Assembly: GCF_035920445.1 (NCBI RefSeq)
Contig: NZ_CP109162.1
Span: forward strand, 682,001-746,000
Direction of reading: 5' to 3'
Origin: Nocardia sp. NBC_01730
Lineage (GTDB): Bacteria; Actinomycetota; Actinomycetes; Mycobacteriales; Mycobacteriaceae
Length of the DNA stretch: 64,000 nucleotides
Shown piece after piece: positions 16,217 to 24,828 of the stretch. A program made the position numbers and the translations under genes. How positions within the stretch are numbered: position 1 is the first letter of the stretch; each line of letters starts with the position of its first letter. Below the pieces are notes generated by a model, which did no database searches, was not told the origin of the DNA, and saw only the letters and a program-made list of their open reading frames with translations.

Positions 16217-19200
16217 GTGCAGATCGGGATACTTGGACCATTCGAGATACGCACGGACGACGGCGTTTTCGCCGACGTGCCGGGCGCGCGGCTGCGCGGG
16301 CTGTTGATCGCCCTCGCACTCGAACCTGGTCACGCAGTCCCGAGGGCGACGCTCATCGACTGGATCTGGGGTGAAAACCCGCCCTCCGACGCGGCGAATT
16401 CCTTGCACCGCCTGGTTTCCCGGCTGCGGAAGGCGCTGCCGGAAGGAGTGGTCGAGGGGCAGACGGACGGCTACCGGTTGAGGGTGGAACCCGACGCCGT
16501 CGACGCCGTGCGGTTCGAACGCCTCGTCGCCCAAGCCCGCAATGACGAGGATCCACGGGGCGTAAGGCGGCTGCGCGAGGCCCTCGCATTGTGGCGCGGT
16601 GCGGCCATGCAGGACATCGGTCTGCAAGAAAGCGCGGCATTCGACGCGGCGGTCACCCGGCTCGAGGGGCTACGCCTGACAGCCATGGAGGATCGGTTCG
16701 ATGCGGAGATCAGCCTCGGCCACGGTGCGGAGCTGGTCACGGAACTGGCCGACCTGGTGGCCGCGCATCCGGTGCGAGAACGGCTTGTCGCCGCGTTGAT
16801 GCGTGCCCATGTCGCGACCGGTCGCGACACCGAGGCGCTGCTCGTGTACGAGCGCACGAGAGAAACCCTGGCCGACGAGCTGGGCGTCGACCCCTCACCG
16901 GAGCTGTCCGCACTGCACGTCGCGTTGCTGCGGGGCGAGTTGGGGCGGCGGGAGGAGAACCGGAAGACCAACTTGCGTGCCGAGCTGACCAGCTTCGTCG
17001 GCAAGGACGCCGATGTCGCCGCGGTCCGCGAACTCAATGCCGAACATCGGCTCACCACCCTGATCGGGCCGGGCGGCTCGGGGAAGACCAGACTGGCCAC
17101 GGAAACCGCGCGCACGCTGCTCGGCGACCTGCCGGACGGGGTCTGGCTGGTCGAACTCGCGGCCATCGGCGCCGACGGTGACAATGGGGGCGGGCCCGAG
17201 GGGCAGGGGGGCGGGAAGAACGTCGCGCAAGCGACGCTCGCCGCGCTCAAACTGCGGGATGCGCTGCTCGGCGAGGCACCGGACGCGGAGCCGACGGATC
17301 GGGTCATCGCCGCGGTCCGCGAGCGGGCGATATTGCTGATTCTGGACAACTGCGAGCACGTGATCGAGTCCGCGGCGATATTCGCCCATCGAGTGCTCGG
17401 AGAGTGCCGGCGGCTGCGGATCATCGCGACGAGCAGGGAACCCCTAGGCATCACCGGTGAGGCACTATGGCCGGTCGTACCGTTGGTCGTACCCGCGGAA
17501 GATGCCGACCCCGGCGAGATCGAGTCCGCTCCGGCCATCCGGCTGCTGCTGGACCGAGCCGGCGCGGTGCGCAAGGACCTCACGACCGACGCCAACACAT
17601 TGTCGATCTCGGCGCGCGTCTGCCGGGCGCTGGACGGGATGCCACTGGCGATCGAACTCGCCGCGGCCAGGTTGCGCACCATGTCCCTCGATCAGCTCGC
17701 CAACCGGCTCGACGACCGGTTCCGCCTGCTGACCGGCGGCAGCCGTACCGCGCTGCCGCGGCACAGGACGCTGCGTGCGCTGATCGACTGGAGCTGGGAG
17801 CTGCTCACCGACGCCGAACGAGTAGTCCTGCGCAGGCTCTCGGTGTTCTCCGGTGGGGCGAGTCTGGAAGCGGCCGAGCGGGTCTGCGTCGGACCGACCC
17901 TTTCGAGCGACCTGCGAGCAGTCGCCAGCGATGCGGTCGAGACGGGTCAGGTACTCGAGTTGCTGACCGCGCTGACCGAGAAATCGCTGGTGGTCACCGA
18001 GGGCGACCGGGCGCCGCGCTACCGGATGCTCGGCACGATCAAGGAGTACGCCGAGCAGCGTCTCGCGGAGGCAGGGGAGTCGGATCTGACGCGCCGTGCG
18101 CATCTCGCGTATTTCACCGGCTTCGCCGACATCGCGGAGCCGCATCTTCGCCGCGCCGAGCAACTGGATTGGCTTGCCACGCTCGAGGTCGAGCATGACA
18201 ACATCGCTGCCGCGATGCGCGGTGCGCTCGCGGCCGGCGAGGCAGACGGGGCGATGCGGCTCGCCGCGGCCGCCGGCTGGTACTGGTGGCTCGGCGGGCA
18301 CAAGGCCGAGGGCAACGAGCTGATCATGGCGGCCACTGCCGTGCCCGGCGAGGTGGCGGACGAGATCAGGGGCGTGGTGTACGCGTTCGTCGTACAGTTC
18401 GTGACCTCCGGGCAGCAGGGTGACCAATACCAGGCTGAGGAGTGGATCCACAAGGCTTACGAAATCAGCCAGCGCGTTCAGAACCGTCACCCGGCGCTGA
18501 GGTTCGCCGCCCCACTGGAGCGCATGTTGCAAGCGCCGGACGCGTTCCTGCCCGCGTGGGAATCACTGCTGGTCGACGAGGACCCCTGGGTACGCGCCCT
18601 TGCCCGGCTACACCTCGGCAAGATGCGGATCCAGCTCGGCCACGACGGCCGGGATGCGGACACATATCTCGAGACGGCGCTCACCGAGTTTCGCGCGCTC
18701 GGCGAACGGTGGGGGATTTCGTTCGCGCTGACCGAGCTGGCGAATCGAATCGCCATGCGCGGTGAGTTCGCCGGTGCGTGCGAGCACTACGAACAGGCGA
18801 TCGCGGTCGTCACCGAGGTCGGTGCCATCGAGGATGTCGCGCCGATGCGGTCGCGGCAGGCCCAGTTGTACTGGCTGTTGGGGGATGAGGACTCCAGCGT
18901 GGCTGCTATGGCCGAGGCGCAGCTGGCCGCGGAACGAGTCGCCTGGCCGAATGCGCTCGCCGAGCTGGCCCTGTCGAAGGCGACGCTCGCGCGCTGGAGC
19001 GGCGATGCCGAGCAGGCGCATCGGCAACTCGACGTCGCGACAGCGATGCTGGGCGATGACGCCGAAGGGGCAAACGCCCGCGCAGTGATACAAGACCTGC
19101 TCGGCTACCTTGCCGAGGATCTCGACGAGGCCCGTGAACACCGTGTCGCGGCCTTCCAGGCGGCGTCGGAGGCGGGGCATGCGCTCCTGATCGCGCAGGT

Positions 19201-19432
19201 GCTCGTCGGGATCGCGGATCTGGCGCTGCGTGACCAACAGTACGAGCAGGCCGCGCGGCTGCTCGCGGCGAGCGCCGGCGTGCGCGGTCTGCCCGACCGT
19301 TCCCAACCCGATGTGGCCCGGATCGAGCACGCCACGCGAAGTCGCCTCGGTGACACGCGGTTCACCGAGGCGACTGGAGAGGGGGAGCAGGCGAGCTGGC
19401 GTGAGTTGGTCGCGGTCACGCTCGCTTCTTGA
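16217..19432 (+). CDS. SARP-family regulator with BTAD, NB-ARC ATPase and TPR domains (AfsR-like)
   Basis: A 1071-residue regulator from GTG 16217 (VQIGILGPFEIRTDDGVFAD is the standard SARP start). The frame is open for 463 more codons upstream, but this is antisense to the P450. Residues 1-95 form a winged-helix DNA-binding domain and about 96-240 the bacterial transcriptional activation (BTAD) domain. An NB-ARC/STAND ATPase follows, with P-loop IGPGGSGKT near residue 285 and Walker B LLILDNCEHV near 376. A Gly-rich insert sits between them. The C-terminal 400 residues are TPR-like helices; there is no C-terminal LuxR helix-turn-helix. Family knowledge: such proteins activate secondary-metabolite genes by binding heptamer repeats. 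Two matching arrays are present, upstream of the P450 and of the exporter. It overlaps the end of the convergent permease gene by 17 bp. Confidence 0.9.
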   Translation: MQIGILGPFEIRTDDGVFADVPGARLRGLLIALALEPGHAVPRATLIDWIWGENPPSDAANSLHRLVSRLRKALPEGVVEGQTDGYRLRVEPDAVDAVRFERLVAQARNDEDPRGVRRLREALALWRGAAMQDIGLQESAAFDAAVTRLEGLRLTAMEDRFDAEISLGHGAELVTELADLVAAHPVRERLVAALMRAHVATGRDTEALLVYERTRETLADELGVDPSPELSALHVALLRGELGRREENRKTNLRAELTSFVGKDADVAAVRELNAEHRLTTLIGPGGSGKTRLATETARTLLGDLPDGVWLVELAAIGADGDNGGGPEGQGGGKNVAQATLAALKLRDALLGEAPDAEPTDRVIAAVRERAILLILDNCEHVIESAAIFAHRVLGECRRLRIIATSREPLGITGEALWPVVPLVVPAEDADPGEIESAPAIRLLLDRAGAVRKDLTTDANTLSISARVCRALDGMPLAIELAAARLRTMSLDQLANRLDDRFRLLTGGSRTALPRHRTLRALIDWSWELLTDAERVVLRRLSVFSGGASLEAAERVCVGPTLSSDLRAVASDAVETGQVLELLTALTEKSLVVTEGDRAPRYRMLGTIKEYAEQRLAEAGESDLTRRAHLAYFTGFADIAEPHLRRAEQLDWLATLEVEHDNIAAAMRGALAAGEADGAMRLAAAAGWYWWLGGHKAEGNELIMAATAVPGEVADEIRGVVYAFVVQFVTSGQQGDQYQAEEWIHKAYEISQRVQNRHPALRFAAPLERMLQAPDAFLPAWESLLVDEDPWVRALARLHLGKMRIQLGHDGRDADTYLETALTEFRALGERWGISFALTELANRIAMRGEFAGACEHYEQAIAVVTEVGAIEDVAPMRSRQAQLYWLLGDEDSSVAAMAEAQLAAERVAWPNALAELALSKATLARWSGDAEQAHRQLDVATAMLGDDAEGANARAVIQDLLGYLAEDLDEAREHRVAAFQAASEAGHALLIAQVLVGIADLALRDQQYEQAARLLAASAGVRGLPDRSQPDVARIEHATRSRLGDTRFTEATGEGEQASWRELVAVTLAS

Positions 19433-20165
19433 ACGTGGAGGACGCCCACAGGTACCCGACGAGAGCGATCCCGACGCACCAGGCGATGGCGGCGATTGTG
19501 TCGCCGGTGTCCGGTGCGCCGTTGAGCAACCCGCGCATGGTTTCGATGATCGGCGTGAAGGGCTGGTACTCCGCGAACTGCCGGAGACCCGGCCCCATCT
19601 TCTCCGCCGGTACGATCGCGCTGCTGAAGAACGGCAGCATGACCAGTGGCACGGCGGCCAGACCCGCCGTTTCCACCGACTTCGCCGCCAATCCCAAGGC
19701 GACCGTGAGCCAGCCGGCCGCGAAACCGAGCAGCACGACGATGCCGGCCACACCGAGCCAATCGAGGAAACTCGCCGCCGGGCTGAATCCCAGCAGGAAG
19801 GCCACCCCGATGAGGGCCACGATAGCGACCAGGTTGGTCAGCACACTGGCGATGACGTGACCGGTCAACACCGCACCACGGGAGACGTCCATGACCTTGA
19901 ACCGGTTGATGATGCCCTTCGTCATGTCGGAGTTCACCGACGTCGCGGTGGCCCCCAGCCCGTAACAGACGGCCAGCAGGATCAGTCCCGGCGTCGCATA
20001 GTCGATGTAGTCGACACCGACGTTGAAAGCGTCTCCGAACATGTACACGAACATCAACATGATGATGATCGGCATCAGGACCGCGTTGAACACCGAGGTC
20101 GGGTTCCGGGCGATGTGTTTGAAGTTGCGGCGCAACATGACCATGGAATGGGACTTGGTGCTCAT
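19416..20165 (-). CDS. ABC-2 type membrane permease (DrrB-like)
   Basis: A 249-residue ABC-2 permease from ATG 20165. It has six predicted membrane helices beginning around VFNAVLMPIIIMLMFVYMFG, and conserved DrrB-like stretches such as PFFSSAIVPAEKMGPGLRQF and AEYQPFTPIIETMRGLL near the end. Its ATG overlaps the stop of the ATPase gene (ATGA, 4 bp), so the two are translationally coupled and make one exporter. Family knowledge: DrrAB-type pumps export hydrophobic drugs or polyketides and give self-resistance. The neighbouring P450 and SARP suggest export of a small metabolite, but no biosynthetic core enzyme is in this window. Confidence 0.9.
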   Translation of the reverse strand: MSTKSHSMVMLRRNFKHIARNPTSVFNAVLMPIIIMLMFVYMFGDAFNVGVDYIDYATPGLILLAVCYGLGATATSVNSDMTKGIINRFKVMDVSRGAVLTGHVIASVLTNLVAIVALIGVAFLLGFSPAASFLDWLGVAGIVVLLGFAAGWLTVALGLAAKSVETAGLAAVPLVMLPFFSSAIVPAEKMGPGLRQFAEYQPFTPIIETMRGLLNGAPDTGDTIAAIAWCVGIALVGYLWASSTFKKRA

Positions 20166-21157
20166 GCCTCCACCTCGCTGCCGCTCGGCTCCGGCATGAC
20201 CACCGGGGTGGCTGCGTCGTTTCCGACCACCTCCGTGTCGTGGCCCGTCAGCGCGAGGAAAACATCGTCGAGGTCGGGTGTGTGCACGGAGAACTCTTCG
20301 GCGCTGAGTGAGTACTCGTCGAGCCTGTCCAGCAGAGCCCGGAGCGATTTCGTCCCGCCATCGCTGGGAACCCGCAGGGTCAATGCCTCGTCGTCCCGCT
20401 TGGAGTCTGGGAACAGGTGCGCGGCCGCGTCGATTCGGGAGATGTTGGTGAACCGGAGCCGGACGTGTGTCCCGGGGATCTGGCGCTTGAGCTCGTCGGG
20501 GGTGCCCTGGGCGACCAGGCGGCCCTGGTCGAGTACCGCGATGTGGTCGGCGAGCTGATCGGCTTCCTCGAGGTACTGGGTGGTGAGGAAGATGGTCACG
20601 CCGTCGGTCACCAGGTCGCGGATGATCGACCACATCGTGCGACGGCTGCGCGGGTCAAGTCCAGTTGTCGGCTCGTCCAGGAAGATGATCTTCGGGTTGC
20701 CGACCAGCGTCATCGCCAGATCCAGCTTCCGGCGCATGCCGCCGGAGTAGGTCGACGCAGGCTTCTGCGCCGCCTCCACCAGATCGAAGCGTTCCAGCAG
20801 CTCTGTGACGGTCCGCTTGCCTTCTGTGGAGGGGACCCCGTTGAGGTCCACCATCAGTTGCAGGTTCTCCTGTCCCGTCAGTAGATCGTCCACCGCCGCG
20901 AACTGACCGGTGACCCCGATCGCCGCGCGTACCGCCTTGGCCTCGGTCGTGACGTCATGGCCGGCAACGCGTACCGACCCGCCGTCGGCCTTCATCAACG
21001 TGCTCAGCACGTTCACCGTCGTTGTCTTTCCCGCCCCATTCGGACCGAGCAGGGAAAAAACCGTACCCGCACGAACATCTAGATCGATGCTATCGAGCAC
21101 AATCTTGTCCCCGTATGTCTTCCGCAGCCCTGAAACCGCAATCGCTGAATTTCTCAT
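20162..21157 (-). CDS. ABC transporter ATP-binding protein (DrrA-like)
   Basis: A 331-residue ATPase from ATG 21157. Walker A LLGPNGAGKTTT, Q-loop GVTGQFAAVDDLLTGQENL, signature YSGGMRRKLDLAMTL, Walker B KIIFLDEPTTGLDPRSR and switch LTTQYLEEADQLADH are all intact. The C-terminal extension with VHTPDLDDVFLALTG is typical of DrrA-type subunits. Only 22 bp separate the ATG from a triple heptamer array, and a -10-like GATGGT ends 6 bp before the ATG. The transcript may therefore be leaderless; no ribosome-binding site is visible. It is coupled to the permease downstream. Confidence 0.93.
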   Translation of the reverse strand: MRNSAIAVSGLRKTYGDKIVLDSIDLDVRAGTVFSLLGPNGAGKTTTVNVLSTLMKADGGSVRVAGHDVTTEAKAVRAAIGVTGQFAAVDDLLTGQENLQLMVDLNGVPSTEGKRTVTELLERFDLVEAAQKPASTYSGGMRRKLDLAMTLVGNPKIIFLDEPTTGLDPRSRRTMWSIIRDLVTDGVTIFLTTQYLEEADQLADHIAVLDQGRLVAQGTPDELKRQIPGTHVRLRFTNISRIDAAAHLFPDSKRDDEALTLRVPSDGGTKSLRALLDRLDEYSLSAEEFSVHTPDLDDVFLALTGHDTEVVGNDAATPVVMPEPSGSEVEA

Positions 21158-21179
21158 GCGACCACCATCGGCACCCGGC

Positions 21180-21208
21180 CTGACACCCACCTGTCACGCC
21201 CCTGACAC
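21180..21208 (-). promoter_or_regulatory. Triple heptamer SARP operator of the exporter promoter
   Basis: Plus-strand reading: CTGACAC (21180), CTGTCAC (21191), CTGACAC (21202), with an exact 11-bp period and 4-bp spacers. The order and near-identity of the heptamers match the P450 array. On the minus strand both arrays are followed after exactly 10 bp by a GAnnGT -10-like hexamer and then GGTCG. This points to one regulator, presumably the SARP encoded between them. Confidence 0.85.
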
Positions 21209-21460
21209 GGTGTTCTATCTCGTCGCGCAGGCTACAACGTGAGAATCGTCCTGATACGCATCTGACCGCGAGCCAACCGAGACCAATGTCAGGTTCAGCG
21301 GGTCGGGTGCGATGGTGAGAGCTTCGTGGAGGATCCGGTCGCCGCTGCACCCGATGCGCTGCATGCGCAGGTTCACGAATTTCTGGCTGACCGACTGGCG
21401 GGTACTTCTCACCTGGCGCGCAGGTGATCCGCCAATCCCTGATCGGGCGTAGGCGTGGAC

Positions 21461-22912
21461 TCAGTCGAAGGTGCTGTCGAGCCAGTCGATCGTCTGCATA
21501 CCGAACAGATCTGTGCCCCAGCCGTAGAGATCGGTGGTCATCCGCACCATGCTGCAATTGGTTGGCGCGTAGGTCACATCGGTGCCCTGGGCGCGGTACT
21601 GGTCGGCCAGTTCACGCGCATCGCGGGCGGGCACCAGCGACATGAACGAATCGTCGGCCGCGCATGAGGCGATGAGCACCTTGGATTTCGGCGGGTCGCC
21701 ACGACCGAGCACATTGTCGTCGAACACATGCTGGAACGCGGGTTCGTCGGCTGGGTTTCGCCCGGTGTTGAACAATGTGTTCAACGGGACGAACGGCAAT
21801 CCGAAGTACGCGGGCGTCTGGCACTGCGTGCGGAAGAGGTCGGCGAGCGTTTTACCGGCCGGGTTCAACTTTTCGTCGACGCGCATTTCCGGATACCACG
21901 GTTCGAGTCCGAGCAGGGTGGCGAAGGCGAAACCGGAACCGACCGAACCGCCTGCGATCCGCATGAAGTTCCGCGGCTTCACCACCATGCCTTCCAGCAC
22001 AGTCGATTTCACGTTCAGTTCCGGCGCGTACTCGGGCTGCTGTTCGGCCGAGAACCCGGCCCCCACCCCGCCACCGGCGATACCGAACAGCGCCGTCTGT
22101 GCTTTCGGGTCCAGACCGGCCTCGCGAAAGTTCAATGCCGCGCGGGCGCCGTCGAGCTGGGCGTGCGCGGCGAATTTCCCGGCGAAAACGCCGTGCGGCC
22201 TACGGTCGGCGTCATTGCCGACATCGGAGATCATCACCGCGTATCCCTTGCCGAACAGCAACGTCAGTGGGCCGAGAGCAGACCACGAGGCGCCGTCGAT
22301 CGGGGCGCCGCCGGTCCACTGGGTGCTCGGGTGACAGCTCCAGCCGACGCTGTCGTTGGCCTCCTGGTAGGAGATGAGGCGGCGTTCGGAATTCGGTGTG
22401 CCGTCGACCGGGATCATCAGGATTCCGGTGCTGATCACGGGTGTGACACCGTCGTTTCCGGTGGTGACGTACATCAGTTTGTATGCGTCCAGGTGCGCCG
22501 GTTTCACGCCGGTGAACAGCACGTCGACCTTCTTGAATTTCAGCACGGTGCCGGGGCGCTCGTTCCCGGTGAGCGGCGGCTCCTGATAGAAGGGGTCGTT
22601 GCCTTGCAGCGCCTGGAACGCCTCCTCAGGGGAGGCGGCGGTCGCGTCCCGCAGGGTGCCGACCACGTAACCGTTGAACACCTCACCGAGACCCGGTGTA
22701 CGCGGCGGGGCGAGCGGTTCGGGCGGAGCAGGCTGGGCCGGTGGGTCCGGCCGAGGGGGCGGCGCCGGTTGGGCCACCGCCGCACCTGCGCCGGTGAACA
22801 CGATCATCGCCACGCCGAGCGCCGCGAGCACCGTCCACCGTTTCCGGCCCAGGCCATGTCCACGGCTTCTCTGCGGGCCGGGTCCACTTGTCCCGACACT
22901 ATTTCCGCGCAT
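21461..22912 (-). CDS. Secreted lipase-family protein lacking the nucleophile serine
   Basis: A 483-residue exported protein from ATG 22912 (ACGGAG upstream; ATG 22933 is an alternative). The N-terminal signal (VLAALGVAMIVFTGAGAAVA) is followed by a Pro-rich stretch (PAPPPRPDPPAQPAPPEPL), then an alpha/beta-hydrolase body of the secretory lipase (LIP) family: VISTGILMIPVDGTPN, GYAVMISDVGNDAD and the elbow FGIAGGGVGAGFS. In this family the elbow normally reads GxSxGG; here the Ser is Ala (GIAGG). The region expected to hold the catalytic His reads YAPTNCSMVRM, without His. The fold is retained but lipase activity is doubtful. Second or third gene of a minus-strand operon, 22 bp after the secreted protein gene. 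Confidence 0.8.
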   Translation of the reverse strand: MRGNSVGTSGPGPQRSRGHGLGRKRWTVLAALGVAMIVFTGAGAAVAQPAPPPRPDPPAQPAPPEPLAPPRTPGLGEVFNGYVVGTLRDATAASPEEAFQALQGNDPFYQEPPLTGNERPGTVLKFKKVDVLFTGVKPAHLDAYKLMYVTTGNDGVTPVISTGILMIPVDGTPNSERRLISYQEANDSVGWSCHPSTQWTGGAPIDGASWSALGPLTLLFGKGYAVMISDVGNDADRRPHGVFAGKFAAHAQLDGARAALNFREAGLDPKAQTALFGIAGGGVGAGFSAEQQPEYAPELNVKSTVLEGMVVKPRNFMRIAGGSVGSGFAFATLLGLEPWYPEMRVDEKLNPAGKTLADLFRTQCQTPAYFGLPFVPLNTLFNTGRNPADEPAFQHVFDDNVLGRGDPPKSKVLIASCAADDSFMSLVPARDARELADQYRAQGTDVTYAPTNCSMVRMTTDLYGWGTDLFGMQTIDWLDSTFD

Positions 22913-22934
22913 ATCGACTCCGTTTCCGCGCATC

Positions 22935-24236
22935 TCAGCGCACCGCCGTTCCGGCAACGACCGGCATTCCGGCCGCTGTGCCCGCGTCGACCGGTATCAC
23001 CTGGATCTGCCTGATCGCCGAATCCAGCAGCTGCGGGATGTTCAGCAGCGGCCGGTGCGATTCCAACTGCACCTCGTACGGCGTGCGTAGCTGGGCTTCC
23101 AGTACTGGCCAATTGTTTTCGACCTGATATTTGTACTTCGGCAGCAATTCGGTGGTGATGTAGTCCCACCTCGGATCGAGTCCGGACCAGTTCCAGTCCG
23201 GCAGCGGCAGTGTCAGCAGCGCCGGGTGGTCGTCGGCCATCGTGAACGGGATACGCACCGGCCGGAATTGGCGCGGCGGCACGACACCCGCGACCGATGG
23301 TGAACCCACCGCACCGCTGAGATAGGTGATGGCCTCCCCGACCGATCCCTTGTAGCCGCGCGCCTCGTCCCACTGGGCGCCGATCGCCCAATCCTGTTCG
23401 CGCCGTAGCAGGGTCGCGTTGCCCGCCGCGATACGTTCGGAGTCACCGGAGGTGATATCGCGCCACGCGTTCATGATGTCGTCGCCGAACAATCCAGCGG
23501 CCTGGAATTCGGCGAGCGCGGGCAGACCTTCGGTGACAAGGGCGTCGTGCATGGGCATCAGATCGGAGAAGATGTTCTTCTGCATGACGAGGATCAACCC
23601 GATGACATACCGCAGATCCTGTGGCGTGATCTGTGGGCCTGCCTCGGCGAGCGCGGTGAGTCCGCGCGGTAGCATCGTGACGGCCTGCGGACCGGCGACC
23701 TGTTCGACCGCGGCGAGGACACCGCGCGCTGTTTCGGACATACCGGGCAGCCCGTAGATACCGCCGAGCAATTCGAAATCGACGAGTCCGCCGCCGAAAT
23801 CGGCACCGACCTGGCCGCCCATACCTGCCCATTGCAATTCCCGATGGGCCAGTTGCAGATCTTCGTAGTAGCGGTAGGACTTGACCAGGTTGTTCCGGTT
23901 CGCCGCCACGCCCGCGCGTGGATCCCATGACCGCAGGTCGATGCCCGCCTTGATTGTGGCGTCGACCAGCCAGTACTGGTACAGCAGGGCCGCATACCTG
24001 GTGGGCGCGATACCACGGCCGCGCGCCTCGTCCAGCAGGGACCGCAGTTGCGCTATGTCGTAGGGCAATTCCGGATCGACACCGCCGGGACCGGCGGCAG
24101 CATTCCGATTGACCAGCGGCAGATCCAGGTAGCCATAGCCATCCCATTCCGACGCTCCGGCAGGACCGGCGCAGGCAAGCCCGAGCCCGATCGCGGCCGC
24201 CAGTACGGCGCCGCGTAACAAGAAACCGATACGCAT
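22935..24236 (-). CDS. Secreted protein of unknown family
   Basis: A 433-residue exported protein from ATG 24236 with ribosome-binding site GAGGAAG. Signal peptide at residues 1-29 (GAVLAAAIGLGLACAGPAGA). The mature part is largely helical, with conserved-looking stretches NRNNLVKSYRYYEDLQLAHR and DLRYVIGLILVMQKNIFSDL, and a C-terminal Trp-rich segment (LPDWNWSGLDPRWDYITTEL). No catalytic motif was found. It sits between a 100-residue protein gene (8 bp upstream) and the lipase-fold gene, so all three are probably made together and the two exported proteins may act together in the envelope. Confidence 0.75.
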   Translation of the reverse strand: MRIGFLLRGAVLAAAIGLGLACAGPAGASEWDGYGYLDLPLVNRNAAAGPGGVDPELPYDIAQLRSLLDEARGRGIAPTRYAALLYQYWLVDATIKAGIDLRSWDPRAGVAANRNNLVKSYRYYEDLQLAHRELQWAGMGGQVGADFGGGLVDFELLGGIYGLPGMSETARGVLAAVEQVAGPQAVTMLPRGLTALAEAGPQITPQDLRYVIGLILVMQKNIFSDLMPMHDALVTEGLPALAEFQAAGLFGDDIMNAWRDITSGDSERIAAGNATLLRREQDWAIGAQWDEARGYKGSVGEAITYLSGAVGSPSVAGVVPPRQFRPVRIPFTMADDHPALLTLPLPDWNWSGLDPRWDYITTELLPKYKYQVENNWPVLEAQLRTPYEVQLESHRPLLNIPQLLDSAIRQIQVIPVDAGTAAGMPVVAGTAVR

Positions 24237-24243
24237 CAGCTCT

Positions 24244-24546
24244 TCAGCCTTCCTCTCCGCAAGGTCGACACACACGAACTTCGATCACGACCTTTGCACC
24301 GGCGAGCGGCTCGGGTTGCTCGATGTGGGATTCGCGGTCGTCGAGCAGCCATAGGTGGCGGGCTTCGACGATCTTGGGTGCGGTGGTGGCGATGTGGGAG
24401 ACCGCCATCGGCGCGAGCCCGGTCTGGACGACCGCGTACCAGGTCTTCGGGCTGGTGATGCTGTCGAGCCGGATCGCCTCCTGCGGCGCCATCTCGATGC
24501 GTTCCGTGACCACTCTGGTCTTGTCCAGCACCGCGCTCGGGTTCAC
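24244..24546 (-). CDS. Hypothetical 100-residue protein
   Basis: GTG 24546 with GGAG about 10 bp upstream encodes 100 residues starting VNPSAVLDKTRVVTERIEMA. It has a mixed alpha/beta composition and a Cys pair near the end (VRVCRPCGEEG). Its start overlaps the stop of the gene upstream (GTGA), and its stop is 8 bp before the secreted-protein start. This tight packing, rather than any family match, supports it as real. Confidence 0.55.
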   Translation of the reverse strand: MNPSAVLDKTRVVTERIEMAPQEAIRLDSITSPKTWYAVVQTGLAPMAVSHIATTAPKIVEARHLWLLDDRESHIEQPEPLAGAKVVIEVRVCRPCGEEG

Positions 24547-24761
24547 AGCGACGGGTCTCCGTCTTCGATGCTGTCGACGTCGTCGTATGGGTCGACGAAA
24601 CGCGCGACATCCTTGTCCAACTGGTTCCGTTGCCCGTGCGCACCAACCACTCTCGGAAGCCACATCAACCCCCTGTGCTCGTTGTAACCGTGCGGATCCG
24701 AGTATGTCTTGCTGATCGACAGATCGGAGCGCTTCGGATGCTCTCGCACCCCTGCCCGCAC
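24543..24761 (-). CDS. Hypothetical 72-residue protein
   Basis: GTG 24761 to TGA 24543 encodes 72 residues, including SKTYSDPHGYNEHRGLMWLP and an acidic tail (DPYDDVDSIEDGDP). The stop overlaps the GTG start of the next gene by 4 bases, a sign of translational coupling. The ribosome-binding site is weak and the start may lie elsewhere. No family was recognised. Confidence 0.4.
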   Translation of the reverse strand: MRAGVREHPKRSDLSISKTYSDPHGYNEHRGLMWLPRVVGAHGQRNQLDKDVARFVDPYDDVDSIEDGDPSL

Positions 24762-24828
24762 GTGATCGTTCAGGTGTGCTCGGCGTTTCTGTCAGAGCCG
24801 AACTGCACAATGCCATGAGGTGTCGCCG

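Noticed and set aside
21215-21412. Minus-strand fragment with ILHEALTIAPDPLNLTLV resembling an integrase tail
   Set aside because: The match is a single short run; no catalytic residues or attachment-site repeats were visible.
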